Of a DNA stretch of 64,000 bases, positions 53,262-60,824 are shown one piece after another (position 1 is the stretch's first letter; every line of letters begins with the position of its first letter). Position numbers and translations under genes: made by a program. Source of the DNA: Streptomyces iranensis (GTDB taxonomy: Bacteria; Actinomycetota; Actinomycetes; Streptomycetales; Streptomycetaceae); NCBI RefSeq assembly GCF_017874715.1, contig NZ_JAGGLR010000002.1, positions 310,001 through 374,000 on the forward strand, in the 5' to 3' direction. The notes below the pieces were generated by a model. The model searched no databases. It saw nothing but the letters and a program-made list of their open reading frames with translations, and had not been told where the DNA came from.

Positions 53262-53737
53262 GACTGCTGCTCCTCGGGGATCACGGCTACGGCGTCGATC
53301 TCGCACAGCCACTCCGGGCGGGCCAGGGCGGACACCACCAGGCCGGTGGAGATCGGGTGGACGCCCTTGGTCCAGCGGCCCACGGTGCGGTACACCGCCT
53401 CGCGGTAGCGCGGGTCGATCAGATAGATGGTCAGCTTGACCAGGTGCTCCATCCGGCTGCCCGCCTCTTCGAGCAGCGTCTCGATGTTCGCCATGGCCTG
53501 TTCGGCCTGCGCCTCGGCGTCGCCGATGCCCACGGACTCGCTGGTGTCGAGGTGCTGGCCGATCTGGCCCCGGACGTACACGGTGTTACCGGCGACGACG
53601 GCCTGACAGAGGTCGTTGTCGAGGTTCTGCTCGGGATAGGTGTCGCGGGTGTTGAACGGACGGATCCGGGTGTGCCCGCCGGCGACGATCGGGGCCTTGA
53701 CGGCCTTCGCCCGGCGGCCCTCGCTCGTGGAGGTCAT
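53258..53737 (-). CDS. RidA-family protein (enamine/imine deaminase-like)
   Basis: A 159-residue RidA/YjgF protein. The N-terminal extension (about 25 residues) precedes RIRPFNTRDTYPEQNLDNDL. Then come VRGQIGQHLDT, AQAEQAMANIETLLEEAGSR and a C-terminus with ARPEWLCEIDAVAVI; the arginine of typical RidA is in the ARPEWLCEID region. I start at ATG 53737, six bases after AGGAG; ATG 53740 directly before it is possible. It follows the FMO gene by about 20 bases. It may hydrolyse an imine made by the monooxygenase. Confidence 0.9.
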   Translation of the reverse strand: MTSTSEGRRAKAVKAPIVAGGHTRIRPFNTRDTYPEQNLDNDLCQAVVAGNTVYVRGQIGQHLDTSESVGIGDAEAQAEQAMANIETLLEEAGSRMEHLVKLTIYLIDPRYREAVYRTVGRWTKGVHPISTGLVVSALARPEWLCEIDAVAVIPEEQQS

Positions 53738-53757
53738 CATCTGCTCCTCGTTGCTGC

Positions 53758-55053
53758 TCAGTTCTTCCAGGCGGTCGGCGTGGCGCCGGGCCGGTCCCCG
53801 GCGCCGTACGCGAGGTAGCCCCGCTGGGTCGTGATGTGGTCGGCGACGTATCGGGCGTCGTGCCAGACGCCCCAGATGAAGCTCGATCCGCGGCGGGACA
53901 GCCAGGGCAGGCCCAGGAAGTAGACACCGGGCTCGGACGACACACCGCGCCGCTGGTCCGGCCGCCCGTGCTCGTCGAACGCGTCGACCTCGAGCCAGCT
54001 GTAGTCGGTGGCGAAGCCCGTCGCCCAGACGATCGAGGTGACCCCGGCCCCGGCCAGGTCGAGCTCCAGCCGGGGGTCGGCCACGCCTGCCGGGTCCGGC
54101 CCGAGGACGTGGGCCGCCGGCTCCTCGGGGAGGCCGAGCCCGTTGCGCTCGACGTACTCGTCGGCCGCCCGGAGGAGCTCGAGGTACTTGGCGTCGCCGA
54201 GCGCGATGTTCGTGGCGAGATCCGGTGCGAAGCGCAGCACGCCGTCGTCGTAGGACGCGGTCAGGCCGACGAGCTCGATGCCGTCGGCGGCCAGGGCGCG
54301 GAAGTCCACCGTATGGCCGCCGCGCGCGCCGCTGACCGCGATCGTGACGTGTTCGGCCCCCTGCGGAGGCGTCTCCGCGTCCCAGCGCCCGAGCACACCG
54401 AGCCACCAGCAGAAGTCACGTCCGCGGTACTCGCGGGCGGGACGGTCGTGCGGACCGACGGAGAGGAGGACCCGGCGACCGGACCGGCGCAGCTCGTCGG
54501 CGATCTGCACCCCCGAGGACCCGGCCCCGACCACGAGGACCGCGCCCTCGGGGAGCTGCTCCGGATTGCGGTACGCGCTGGAGTGGATCTGCACGGGGAC
54601 GGCACCGTCCGGGACCATGGGCGGGATCACGGGCCGCTGGAACGGCCCGGTCGCGGCCACGACGAAGCGCGCGTCGACGGAGCCTTCCGACGTCTCGACC
54701 CGGAAGCCGGGCCGACCGGTGTGTTTCCGTACCGAGGTCACCTCGACACCGCACCGGATCGGGGCACCGATCTTCTCGGCGTACATGACGAAGTAGTCCG
54801 CGATCTGGTCCTTCGAGGCGAAGGCGTCGGAGTGGACGCCGGGGTCGACGCCGGAGAACTCCAGCCCCGGGAACCGGTCGTGCCAGGCGGGCCCGTTCGC
54901 CACCAGGGAGTCCCACCGCTCCGACCGCCACCGCTCGGCGATACGGTGCCGCTCCAGGACGATGTGCGGCACACCGTGGGCCCCCAGGTGCTCGCTCATC
55001 GCCACGCCCGCCTGGCCCGCCCCGACGACGACTACTTCGGTCTCTTCACTCAA
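53758..55053 (-). CDS. Flavin-dependent monooxygenase (group B FMO-like)
   Basis: A 431-residue FAD/NADPH oxidase. The first Rossmann motif is VVVVGAGQAGVAMSEHL (FAD), the second VLVVGAGSSGVQIADELRRS (NADPH). ATGPFQRPVIPP lies between them, and IVWATGFATDYSWLE closes the FAD site. I start at TTG 55053, with GGAGG seven bases upstream. It is the first gene of the six-gene cassette and probably hydroxylates or N-oxidises the substrate. It resembles Baeyer-Villiger/N-hydroxylating enzymes only in fold; no substrate motif is visible. Confidence 0.9.
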   Translation of the reverse strand: MSEETEVVVVGAGQAGVAMSEHLGAHGVPHIVLERHRIAERWRSERWDSLVANGPAWHDRFPGLEFSGVDPGVHSDAFASKDQIADYFVMYAEKIGAPIRCGVEVTSVRKHTGRPGFRVETSEGSVDARFVVAATGPFQRPVIPPMVPDGAVPVQIHSSAYRNPEQLPEGAVLVVGAGSSGVQIADELRRSGRRVLLSVGPHDRPAREYRGRDFCWWLGVLGRWDAETPPQGAEHVTIAVSGARGGHTVDFRALAADGIELVGLTASYDDGVLRFAPDLATNIALGDAKYLELLRAADEYVERNGLGLPEEPAAHVLGPDPAGVADPRLELDLAGAGVTSIVWATGFATDYSWLEVDAFDEHGRPDQRRGVSSEPGVYFLGLPWLSRRGSSFIWGVWHDARYVADHITTQRGYLAYGAGDRPGATPTAWKN

Positions 55054-55122
55054 CGTTCAGCCTCCGCTCAGGCGGTGGTCCATCCCGGTGTCGCGTTGAC
55101 CGGGCCACCGCACGAGGGATCC

Positions 55123-55148
55123 TTGGACATGGCCATAGTTCTGTCCAA
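55123..55148. promoter_or_regulatory. TTGGACA-N12-TGTCCAA palindrome upstream of the FMO cassette
   Basis: Perfect 7-base arms at 55123-55129 and 55142-55148 lie about 70 bases upstream of the FMO start. The size and spacing suit a LysR-type site, and the cassette encodes a LysR regulator. Inference from symmetry and location. Confidence 0.5.
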
Positions 55149-55237
55149 CAGATGTTTCCGTGGAAGGCGATCTGATTTACAGATTCACACCATGGGCGAA
55201 GAGGATCGCCGACACCGCTGCCCGCGCCCGCCGCACC

Positions 55238-55270
55238 GGCATCGGCATCGGCATCGGCATCGGCATCGGC
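55238..55270. repeat. GGCATC hexanucleotide repeat
   Basis: Five perfect tandem copies of GGCATC (55238-55267) plus a partial sixth lie in the gap between the divergent FMO and 2-methylisoborneol synthase genes. The repeat is non-coding as far as I can see. Confidence 0.75.
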
Positions 55271-55492
55271 GATGGTTCCGGGTCAGGCAACTCCGTATCG
55301 CGCGAAGGCGAGTTGACCGGCCGACGCTCCTCAGATCGTCGGCCACCCGGGCAAACATCGCGCCGGACTAGATCATCTTATCGAGTTAACGTCAATGGCT
55401 TCTCAGGGCCAACTGGGCATACCAGCCACTAGTGTTCCTGCGGATCTGGATGGATTCCTGAACATTTGCCCCTCCCTTTCGAGGAGTCATGC
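55271..55492. promoter_or_regulatory. Promoter region of the 2-methylisoborneol pair
   Basis: The AT-richer stretch from about 55370 to 55480 carries the probable tpc promoter and ends in GAGGAG six bases before the tpc ATG. I see no cyclic-nucleotide-binding gene or other regulator here. An open frame over the hexanucleotide repeat has no ribosome binding site. Confidence 0.45.
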
Positions 55493-56791
55493 ATGCCCGC
55501 CCCTGAGCCTTCCCCTCCGCAATCGAGCCTGCCTGCGGCCGCTTCCCGCTCCGGGGCGAACGTCCTCTCCGAGGCCGCCGCCCGCGCCCATGACATCAAG
55601 GCCGCCACCGCTGTCCGCCCTCCTGTGCCTTCCTCGCCCGCCCCGCCTCCCGTCGACGACATCCCTGCCGCCGAGGTGCGAACGCCCGGGGCCGACGTTG
55701 AACGGATCCTGCGTGGTCCGAGCGGCCTCGGCACGGCAGGCCTGCACCTGGCCCGGCGCGAGGAGCCGCCGACGCCGCCGACACCACCGACGCCGTCGGC
55801 GGTTCCGGCGGAAGGCAACCCGATCCCGGGCCTCTACCACCACCCGGTGCCGGAACCCGACGCCGTGCGGGTGGAGGAGGTCGGCCGCAGGATCAAGGCC
55901 TGGGCATTGGACGAGGTCGACCTGTATCCCGAGGAGTGGGAGGAGCAGTTCGACGGCTTCTCCGTGGGGCGTTACATGGTCGCCTGCCATCCGGACGCTC
56001 CCACCGTCGACCACCTGATGCTCGCCACGCGCCTGATGGTGGCGGAGAACGCGGTGGACGACTGCTACTGCGAGGACCACGGAGGCTCGCCCATCGGCCT
56101 CGGTGGACGCCTTCTGCTGGCGCACACCGCCCTTGACGCCCTGCACACGACGCGGGAGTACCAGCCGCGGTGGGCGGAGTCGCTCCACTCGGACGCGCCC
56201 CGGCGCGCCTACCGGTCCGCCATGGAGTACTTCGTCCAGGCGGCCGGACCCTCCCAGGCCGACCGGCTCCGGCACGACATGGCCCGTCTGCACATGGGGT
56301 ACCTCGCCGAGGCCGCCTGGGCGCAGACGGACCACGTCCCCGAGGTGTGGGAGTACCTGGCGATGCGCCAGTTCAACAACTTCCGCCCCTGCCCCACCAT
56401 CACCGACACCGTCGGCGGCTACGAACTACCGGCCGACCTGCACGCCCAGCCCGCCATGCAGCGGGTCATCGCGCTCGCCGGAAACGCGACCACCATCGTG
56501 AACGACCTGTACTCGTACACCAAGGAACTCGCCGCCCCGGGCCGACACCTGAACCTGCCGGTGGTGATCGCCGAACGCGAGGGCCTCTCCGACCGCGACG
56601 CCTATCTGAAGGCGGTCGGGGTCCACAACGACCTGATGCACGACTTCGAGGCCGAAGCCGCGGCCGTGGCCGTCGCCCTCCCCGTCCCGACCGTGCAGCG
56701 CTTCCTCCGGGGCGTGGCCGCGTGGGTCGACGGCAACCACTACTGGCACCAGACCAACACCTTCCGCTACAGCCTGCCCGATTTCTGGTAA
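55493..56791 (+). CDS. tpc: 2-methylisoborneol synthase
   Basis: A 432-residue class I terpene cyclase that turns 2-methyl-GPP into 2-methylisoborneol, the musty odorant. A proline-rich, disordered N-terminus of about 115 residues (including PPTPPTPPTPSA) is typical. The first metal motif is VDDCYCEDHG (DDxxxxE type), and the NSE triad is NATTIVNDLYSYTKE. It ends YSLPDFW like characterised homologues, and length matches the Streptomyces enzymes. The ATG at 55493 has GAGGAG six bases upstream. It is followed five bases later by the methyltransferase. Confidence 0.95.
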   Translation: MPAPEPSPPQSSLPAAASRSGANVLSEAAARAHDIKAATAVRPPVPSSPAPPPVDDIPAAEVRTPGADVERILRGPSGLGTAGLHLARREEPPTPPTPPTPSAVPAEGNPIPGLYHHPVPEPDAVRVEEVGRRIKAWALDEVDLYPEEWEEQFDGFSVGRYMVACHPDAPTVDHLMLATRLMVAENAVDDCYCEDHGGSPIGLGGRLLLAHTALDALHTTREYQPRWAESLHSDAPRRAYRSAMEYFVQAAGPSQADRLRHDMARLHMGYLAEAAWAQTDHVPEVWEYLAMRQFNNFRPCPTITDTVGGYELPADLHAQPAMQRVIALAGNATTIVNDLYSYTKELAAPGRHLNLPVVIAEREGLSDRDAYLKAVGVHNDLMHDFEAEAAAVAVALPVPTVQRFLRGVAAWVDGNHYWHQTNTFRYSLPDFW

Positions 56792-56796
56792 GAAGA

Positions 56797-57705
56797 ATGG
56801 AACCATCTGTGACCAGCACCGACCTCAGCGCCGACGTCGCCAACTCCTCCAGCGCCGCCATGTTCATCCCCGCCCCGGCGACCCCCTACCAGGGGGACAT
56901 CGCCCGCTACTGGGACCGCGAGGCCAGGCCGGTGAACCTGCGTCTCGGCGATGTCGACGGCCTTTACCACCACCACTACGGCATCGGAGACGTCGACCGC
57001 ACCGCCCTCGGCGACGCCGACGACAGCACATACGAGAAGAAGTTGATCGCCGAGCTCCACCGCCTGGAGTCGGCACAGGCCGAACTCCTCCTGGACCACC
57101 TCGGCATGATCGAGCGTGACGACACACTCGTGGACGCCGGCTGCGGCCGCGGCGGCTCGATGGTCATGGCCCACCAGCGCTTCGGGTGCCGGGTCGAGGG
57201 CGTCACGCTGTCGGCCAAGCAGGCCGACTTCGCCAACCAGCGTGCCCGTGAACTCGGCATCGAGGACCACGTCCGCGCCCGCGTCTGCGACATGCTCGGT
57301 ACGCCCTTCGAGACCGGGCGGGCCGCGGCCTCGTGGAACAACGAGTCAAGTATGTACGTCGATCTGGAAGACCTCTTCGCCGAGCACTCCCGCATCCTCG
57401 CGATCGGCGGCCGCTATGTGACCATCACCGGCTGCTGGAACCCGCGTTACGGCCAGCCCTCGAAGTATGTCTCCCAGATCAACGCGCACTTCGAGTGCAA
57501 TATCCACTCCCGCCGGGAGTACCTGCGCGCCATGGCCGACAACCGCCTCGTACCGCAGGCCGTCATCGACCTCACTCCCGCGACCCTGCCGTACTGGGAG
57601 TTGCGGGCCACGTCCTCACTGGTCACCGGCATTGAAAAGGCGTTCATCAACTCCTACGAGGACGGTTCCTTCCAGTACCTGCTCATCGCCGCCGACCGCG
57701 TCTGA
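56797..57705 (+). CDS. mtf: Geranyl diphosphate 2-C-methyltransferase
   Basis: A 302-residue SAM-dependent methyltransferase that adds the C2 methyl group to geranyl diphosphate. The SAM-binding motif I is LVDAGCGRGGSMVMAHQRFG, then GVTLSAKQADFANQRA. The typical N-terminus is YQGDIARYWDREARPVNLRL, then DGLYHHHYGIG. The acceptor-site regions include SWNNESSMYVDLEDLF and ITGCWNPRYGQPSKYV. The start is ATG 56797, or GTG 56809 in the same frame. It is co-transcribed with tpc; the order and pairing match known 2-methylisoborneol loci. Confidence 0.95.
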   Translation: MEPSVTSTDLSADVANSSSAAMFIPAPATPYQGDIARYWDREARPVNLRLGDVDGLYHHHYGIGDVDRTALGDADDSTYEKKLIAELHRLESAQAELLLDHLGMIERDDTLVDAGCGRGGSMVMAHQRFGCRVEGVTLSAKQADFANQRARELGIEDHVRARVCDMLGTPFETGRAAASWNNESSMYVDLEDLFAEHSRILAIGGRYVTITGCWNPRYGQPSKYVSQINAHFECNIHSRREYLRAMADNRLVPQAVIDLTPATLPYWELRATSSLVTGIEKAFINSYEDGSFQYLLIAADRV

Positions 57706-57723
57706 TCGTCGGCCTCCACTCCG

Positions 57724-57766
57724 CGGGCGGGAGCATGGGTCCAGAGGGCGCCCGTGCTCCCGCCCG
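57724..57766. terminator. Hairpin terminator between mtf and lacI
   Basis: Arms at 57724-57739 and 57751-57766 pair at 15 of 16 positions around an 11-base loop, between convergent genes. It likely terminates both. Confidence 0.7.
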
Positions 57767-57774
57767 GGGCGCGG

Positions 57775-58746
57775 TCAGCCGCTGGAACCGCGGACCACGA
57801 GCTCGGGTTTCAGGACGACGTCATCGCTGCCGCCGTCGAGGAGGGCGAGGGAGGCCTCGACCATGTGCTCGGCGGTCGAGCCCAGGGTGGTGAGCCCCGG
57901 TGCGGCGGTGTCGGAGATGTACGTACCGTCGAAGCTCGTGATCGCGTACTCGGCGGGCACGCGTTTACCGGCGTGCTGAAGCGCCGTCAGCAGGCCGAGC
58001 GCGACAGTGTCGGCGGTGCAGATGATCGCGTCTGTGCCGCCGGGGTCCGCGAGCAGGAGCTTCGCCGCGTCGGTGCCGCTCGCCACCGTGAAGTTCGGCA
58101 TTTCCAGAACCCGGTCGTCCGGTCCGGCGAGCGCGCGGAACGCGGCGGTGCGCTCGATGCTCGACGAGGAGTCTTCCTGGGCGTCGACCATCAGGATGCT
58201 GCGGCGGCCCCGCGCCCGCAGGTGTTCCACGAGCAGGCGGACCCCCGCCGCGTTGTCGAGCCGTACCGACGGGGCTTCGACGCCTCGTGCGCGGCGGTCG
58301 ACCTGCACGACGCGGTTGGACCGCGCGAGCTCCGTGATCGCCGCGCCGCTCCGCTCGAACGCCGCGGGCACCACGAGCACCGCGTCCACCAGCACCCGGT
58401 CCATGGCGCCGAGCTGGCGCTGCTCGGTCTCCGGGCTCTCGCCCGTGTCGATCGTCACCAGCCGCTTGCCCTGAAGATCCAGGCGGCGCGAATACGCCGA
58501 CACCAACTCCGCGAAGTACGCGTTCGCGATCGCCGGAACGACAAGCGCCAACGAATCCGTCGACTGAATCCGCAGCGCCCGCGCCGCCGCGTTCACCCGG
58601 TAGCCCAGTTCCTCACATGCGTTCCGCACCCGCAGCGCCAGCTCCGGATCGACATTGCGCTGAACGCCGGACAGCACCCGGCTCGCCGTCGGCACTGACA
58701 CCCCCGCGCGCAATGCCACGTCCTTCAAGCCTATGCGCGCGCCCAT
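57775..58746 (-). CDS. LacI-family regulator of the NCS1/glycosidase/FucU operon
   Basis: A 323-residue repressor. The N-terminal helix-turn-helix is IGLKDVALRAGVSVPTASRV, then GYRVNAAARALRIQ. The sugar-binding domain has LALVVPAIANAYFAELVSAY, VRLDNAAGVRLLVEHL and CTADTVALGLLTAL. I start at ATG 58746 (MGARIGL), seven bases after GGGGAG; the longer frame to 58803 is not needed. It diverges from a permease, a glycosidase and a mutarotase gene, which it probably represses until a sugar or glycoside is present. Confidence 0.93.
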   Translation of the reverse strand: MGARIGLKDVALRAGVSVPTASRVLSGVQRNVDPELALRVRNACEELGYRVNAAARALRIQSTDSLALVVPAIANAYFAELVSAYSRRLDLQGKRLVTIDTGESPETEQRQLGAMDRVLVDAVLVVPAAFERSGAAITELARSNRVVQVDRRARGVEAPSVRLDNAAGVRLLVEHLRARGRRSILMVDAQEDSSSSIERTAAFRALAGPDDRVLEMPNFTVASGTDAAKLLLADPGGTDAIICTADTVALGLLTALQHAGKRVPAEYAITSFDGTYISDTAAPGLTTLGSTAEHMVEASLALLDGGSDDVVLKPELVVRGSSG

Positions 58747-59193
58747 CCTGATCTCCCCTGATTTCCGCCCGCCGATGCTATCAGGACGGTCGCGGCGACC
58801 CATTGACGCGGCGGGGGCCGGCGTGCTTGGGTTCGGAAATGGTTTTCCCGGCGATGAGAGTACCCTACGACCGCCCGCGGGCCCCGGCGGCCGGCGGGCG
58901 GCGGCCTGTCGTCGGATCGGTGAACCCCGGCCTCGGCCCCGGCACGCTCGCCACCCCGCTCACCGGCGGCTTAGCGGTCCACCCCACCGCTTAGCGCTCC
59001 GCCTCACCGCCGTACGCGCCTCCCACCGCGGGCACGATGGCGGTCACCGCGCACGGCGCGTGCCACATGTCTCACGCGGAGCCGCGTCGTCCCCGGACGC
59101 GGTCGACGCACCCCTCGAACCGGAACCCACGATTTCCCCGAGCCCAACCCTCCGCCCCTCCCCACATCGCCATACGTCGAAAGGCGCCCTTCC
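58747..59193. promoter_or_regulatory. Long divergent gap with repeats upstream of the NCS1 operon
   Basis: No gene is seen in these 447 bases. GGAAA-TGGT-TTTCC (58835-58848) is a LacI-like dyad. GCTTAGCG occurs twice exactly 20 bases apart (58969-58976 and 58989-58996), with similar ACCCC flanks, i.e. on the same helix face. A TTGACG near 58804 is a possible -35 element. The ribosome binding site CGAAAGG lies just before 59194. Crossing open frames have no motifs. Confidence 0.45.
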
Positions 59194-60765
59194 ATGAGCA
59201 GTGAGGCTCAGCAAGGTCGTAGAGGCACGACCATCGAATCGAACGGCGTCAATCCCGTTCCCGATGCCGAACGGCGCGGAAAGCCGCGGGGCCTGTTCGC
59301 CGTGTGGTTCGCCTGGAACATCTCGATCCTCGGCGTCAGCTACGGCATCTTCGTCTTCGGCCTCGGTCTGAACGTCTGGCAGACGATCGTCGCCGGGACC
59401 GTCGGCTATCTCATCTCGGCCACCCTCGTCGGCATCCTCGCGGTGGGCGGGCCCCGCACGGGACTGCCGACCCTCGCCCAGACGCGTTTCGCGTTCGGCA
59501 TGAAGGGCAACAGGATCCCCGCGTTCTTCGCCTACCTGTCCAATATGGGCTGGAAGGTGACGATCATCACCCTTGCCTCGACCACCGGTGCGAACCTGTT
59601 CTCGAAGCTGTGGCCGTCGGTGTTCGCCGACACCGACGGGTCGAGCGCCACGTCCACGATCGTGCTGTGGTTCGTGCTCGTACTCGCCCTGACGATGACG
59701 GTCTCCGTCCTCGGCCACGAGCTCATCATGAAGGTCGAGGTCTGGATCTCGTGGGTGACCGGCATCATGACGGTCGCGTTCCTCGGATTCATGGTGCCCG
59801 AGATCGCGTGGGCGCATCTCGGTGACACCCCTGCGGGCGGACCGCTGGTGTTCATCGGCGGCATCATCATGGCGATGACCCTCGTCGGCCTCGGCTTCCT
59901 CAACTACGGCGGCGACTTCGCCCGTTACCTCCCGCGCGACACCCCGGCGCGCGGCGTGATCAGCTGGACGGTCACCGGGCTCAGCCTGCCGGTCGTCATC
60001 CTCCTCGCCGTCGGCGCGCTGCTCGTCGGCGGGGATTCCAAGCTCGGTGCGGCCACGGCGTCCGACCCGATCGGGGCGCTCACCGCGCTCCTGCCGATGT
60101 GGTTCTTCATTCCCTTCTCCGTCGTGATCGTCATCTCGCTCGTTTCGGCCGCCATCACCGGCATGTACAGCTCCGGCCTCGCGCTCATGGCCGTCGGCGT
60201 ACCGCTGCGCCGCTCCGTGACGACCGCGATCAACGCGATCATCATCGCGGCGGGCGCCTTCTACCTGCTGTTCATCTCCACCTCGTTCCTCGCGACGTTC
60301 CAGTCGTTCCTGTCGCTCATCGCCGTGATGATGGGCACCATGGGCGGCATCCAGCTCATCGACTTCATCCGGCAGCGCCGCATGGGCTGGAACACCGACA
60401 TGGCGAACCCGCGCGGCTACGGCGGCCGCGACGGGCGCTGGACGGCGGTTCTGAGCCTGATCACCGGAACCGTCGTCGGTCTCGGCCTCGTGACCAGCTC
60501 CGACCCGAACTTCGCGAAGATCACGGGGTTCCTCCTCACCGAGAAGGGCCGTACCGGTGTGTTCGGGTCGAGCGGGCTCGGCATCGTCATCGCCCTGGCA
60601 CTCGGCGCCGCGCTCTACGCGATCCTCACGTTCGGGTTCCGGCTGGACCCGAAGCCCGACTACTCGCTCGTGACCGCGGGAGACACCCCGCCCGGGGGGA
60701 AGACCTCCGGGCTCCCGAGTCCCGATCCGGCCGTCAGCCACGTGGCCGACCGCACCGAACGCTGA
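59194..60765 (+). CDS. NCS1-family nucleobase:cation symporter-like permease
   Basis: A 523-residue membrane permease with about 12 hydrophobic segments. NCS1 family features are VWFAWNISILGVSYGIFVFG in TM1, LPTLAQTRFAFGMKGNRIP between TM2 and TM3, and LGFLNYGGDFARYLPRDTP in the middle. The C-terminal tail is hydrophilic. NCS1 carriers normally take up cytosine, purines, allantoin, hydantoins or thiamin-like ring compounds. Here the neighbours are a glycosidase and FucU, so the cargo may be a glycosylated ring compound. The ATG at 59194 is well placed. Confidence 0.92.
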   Translation: MSSEAQQGRRGTTIESNGVNPVPDAERRGKPRGLFAVWFAWNISILGVSYGIFVFGLGLNVWQTIVAGTVGYLISATLVGILAVGGPRTGLPTLAQTRFAFGMKGNRIPAFFAYLSNMGWKVTIITLASTTGANLFSKLWPSVFADTDGSSATSTIVLWFVLVLALTMTVSVLGHELIMKVEVWISWVTGIMTVAFLGFMVPEIAWAHLGDTPAGGPLVFIGGIIMAMTLVGLGFLNYGGDFARYLPRDTPARGVISWTVTGLSLPVVILLAVGALLVGGDSKLGAATASDPIGALTALLPMWFFIPFSVVIVISLVSAAITGMYSSGLALMAVGVPLRRSVTTAINAIIIAAGAFYLLFISTSFLATFQSFLSLIAVMMGTMGGIQLIDFIRQRRMGWNTDMANPRGYGGRDGRWTAVLSLITGTVVGLGLVTSSDPNFAKITGFLLTEKGRTGVFGSSGLGIVIALALGAALYAILTFGFRLDPKPDYSLVTAGDTPPGGKTSGLPSPDPAVSHVADRTER

Positions 60766-60824
60766 CCGACCTGGTGGCGGCGCGGCCCCTGCGGACCGCG
60801 CCGCCGCCCGAGGAGCTGACACCC

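Noticed and set aside
55160..55432. Open frame with a Gly-Ile repeat
   Set aside because: The repeat is the GGCATC hexamer read in frame. There is no ribosome binding site or family, and it occupies a divergent promoter.
58733..59197. Open frame across the gap before the NCS1 gene
   Set aside because: Low-complexity arginine/proline sequence, no motif, and it would start inside the divergent LacI gene.
60099..60824. Upstream extension of the glycosidase frame
   Set aside because: It lies inside the NCS1 permease gene in another frame; GTG 60825 has a ribosome binding site and the barrel motif follows soon after.
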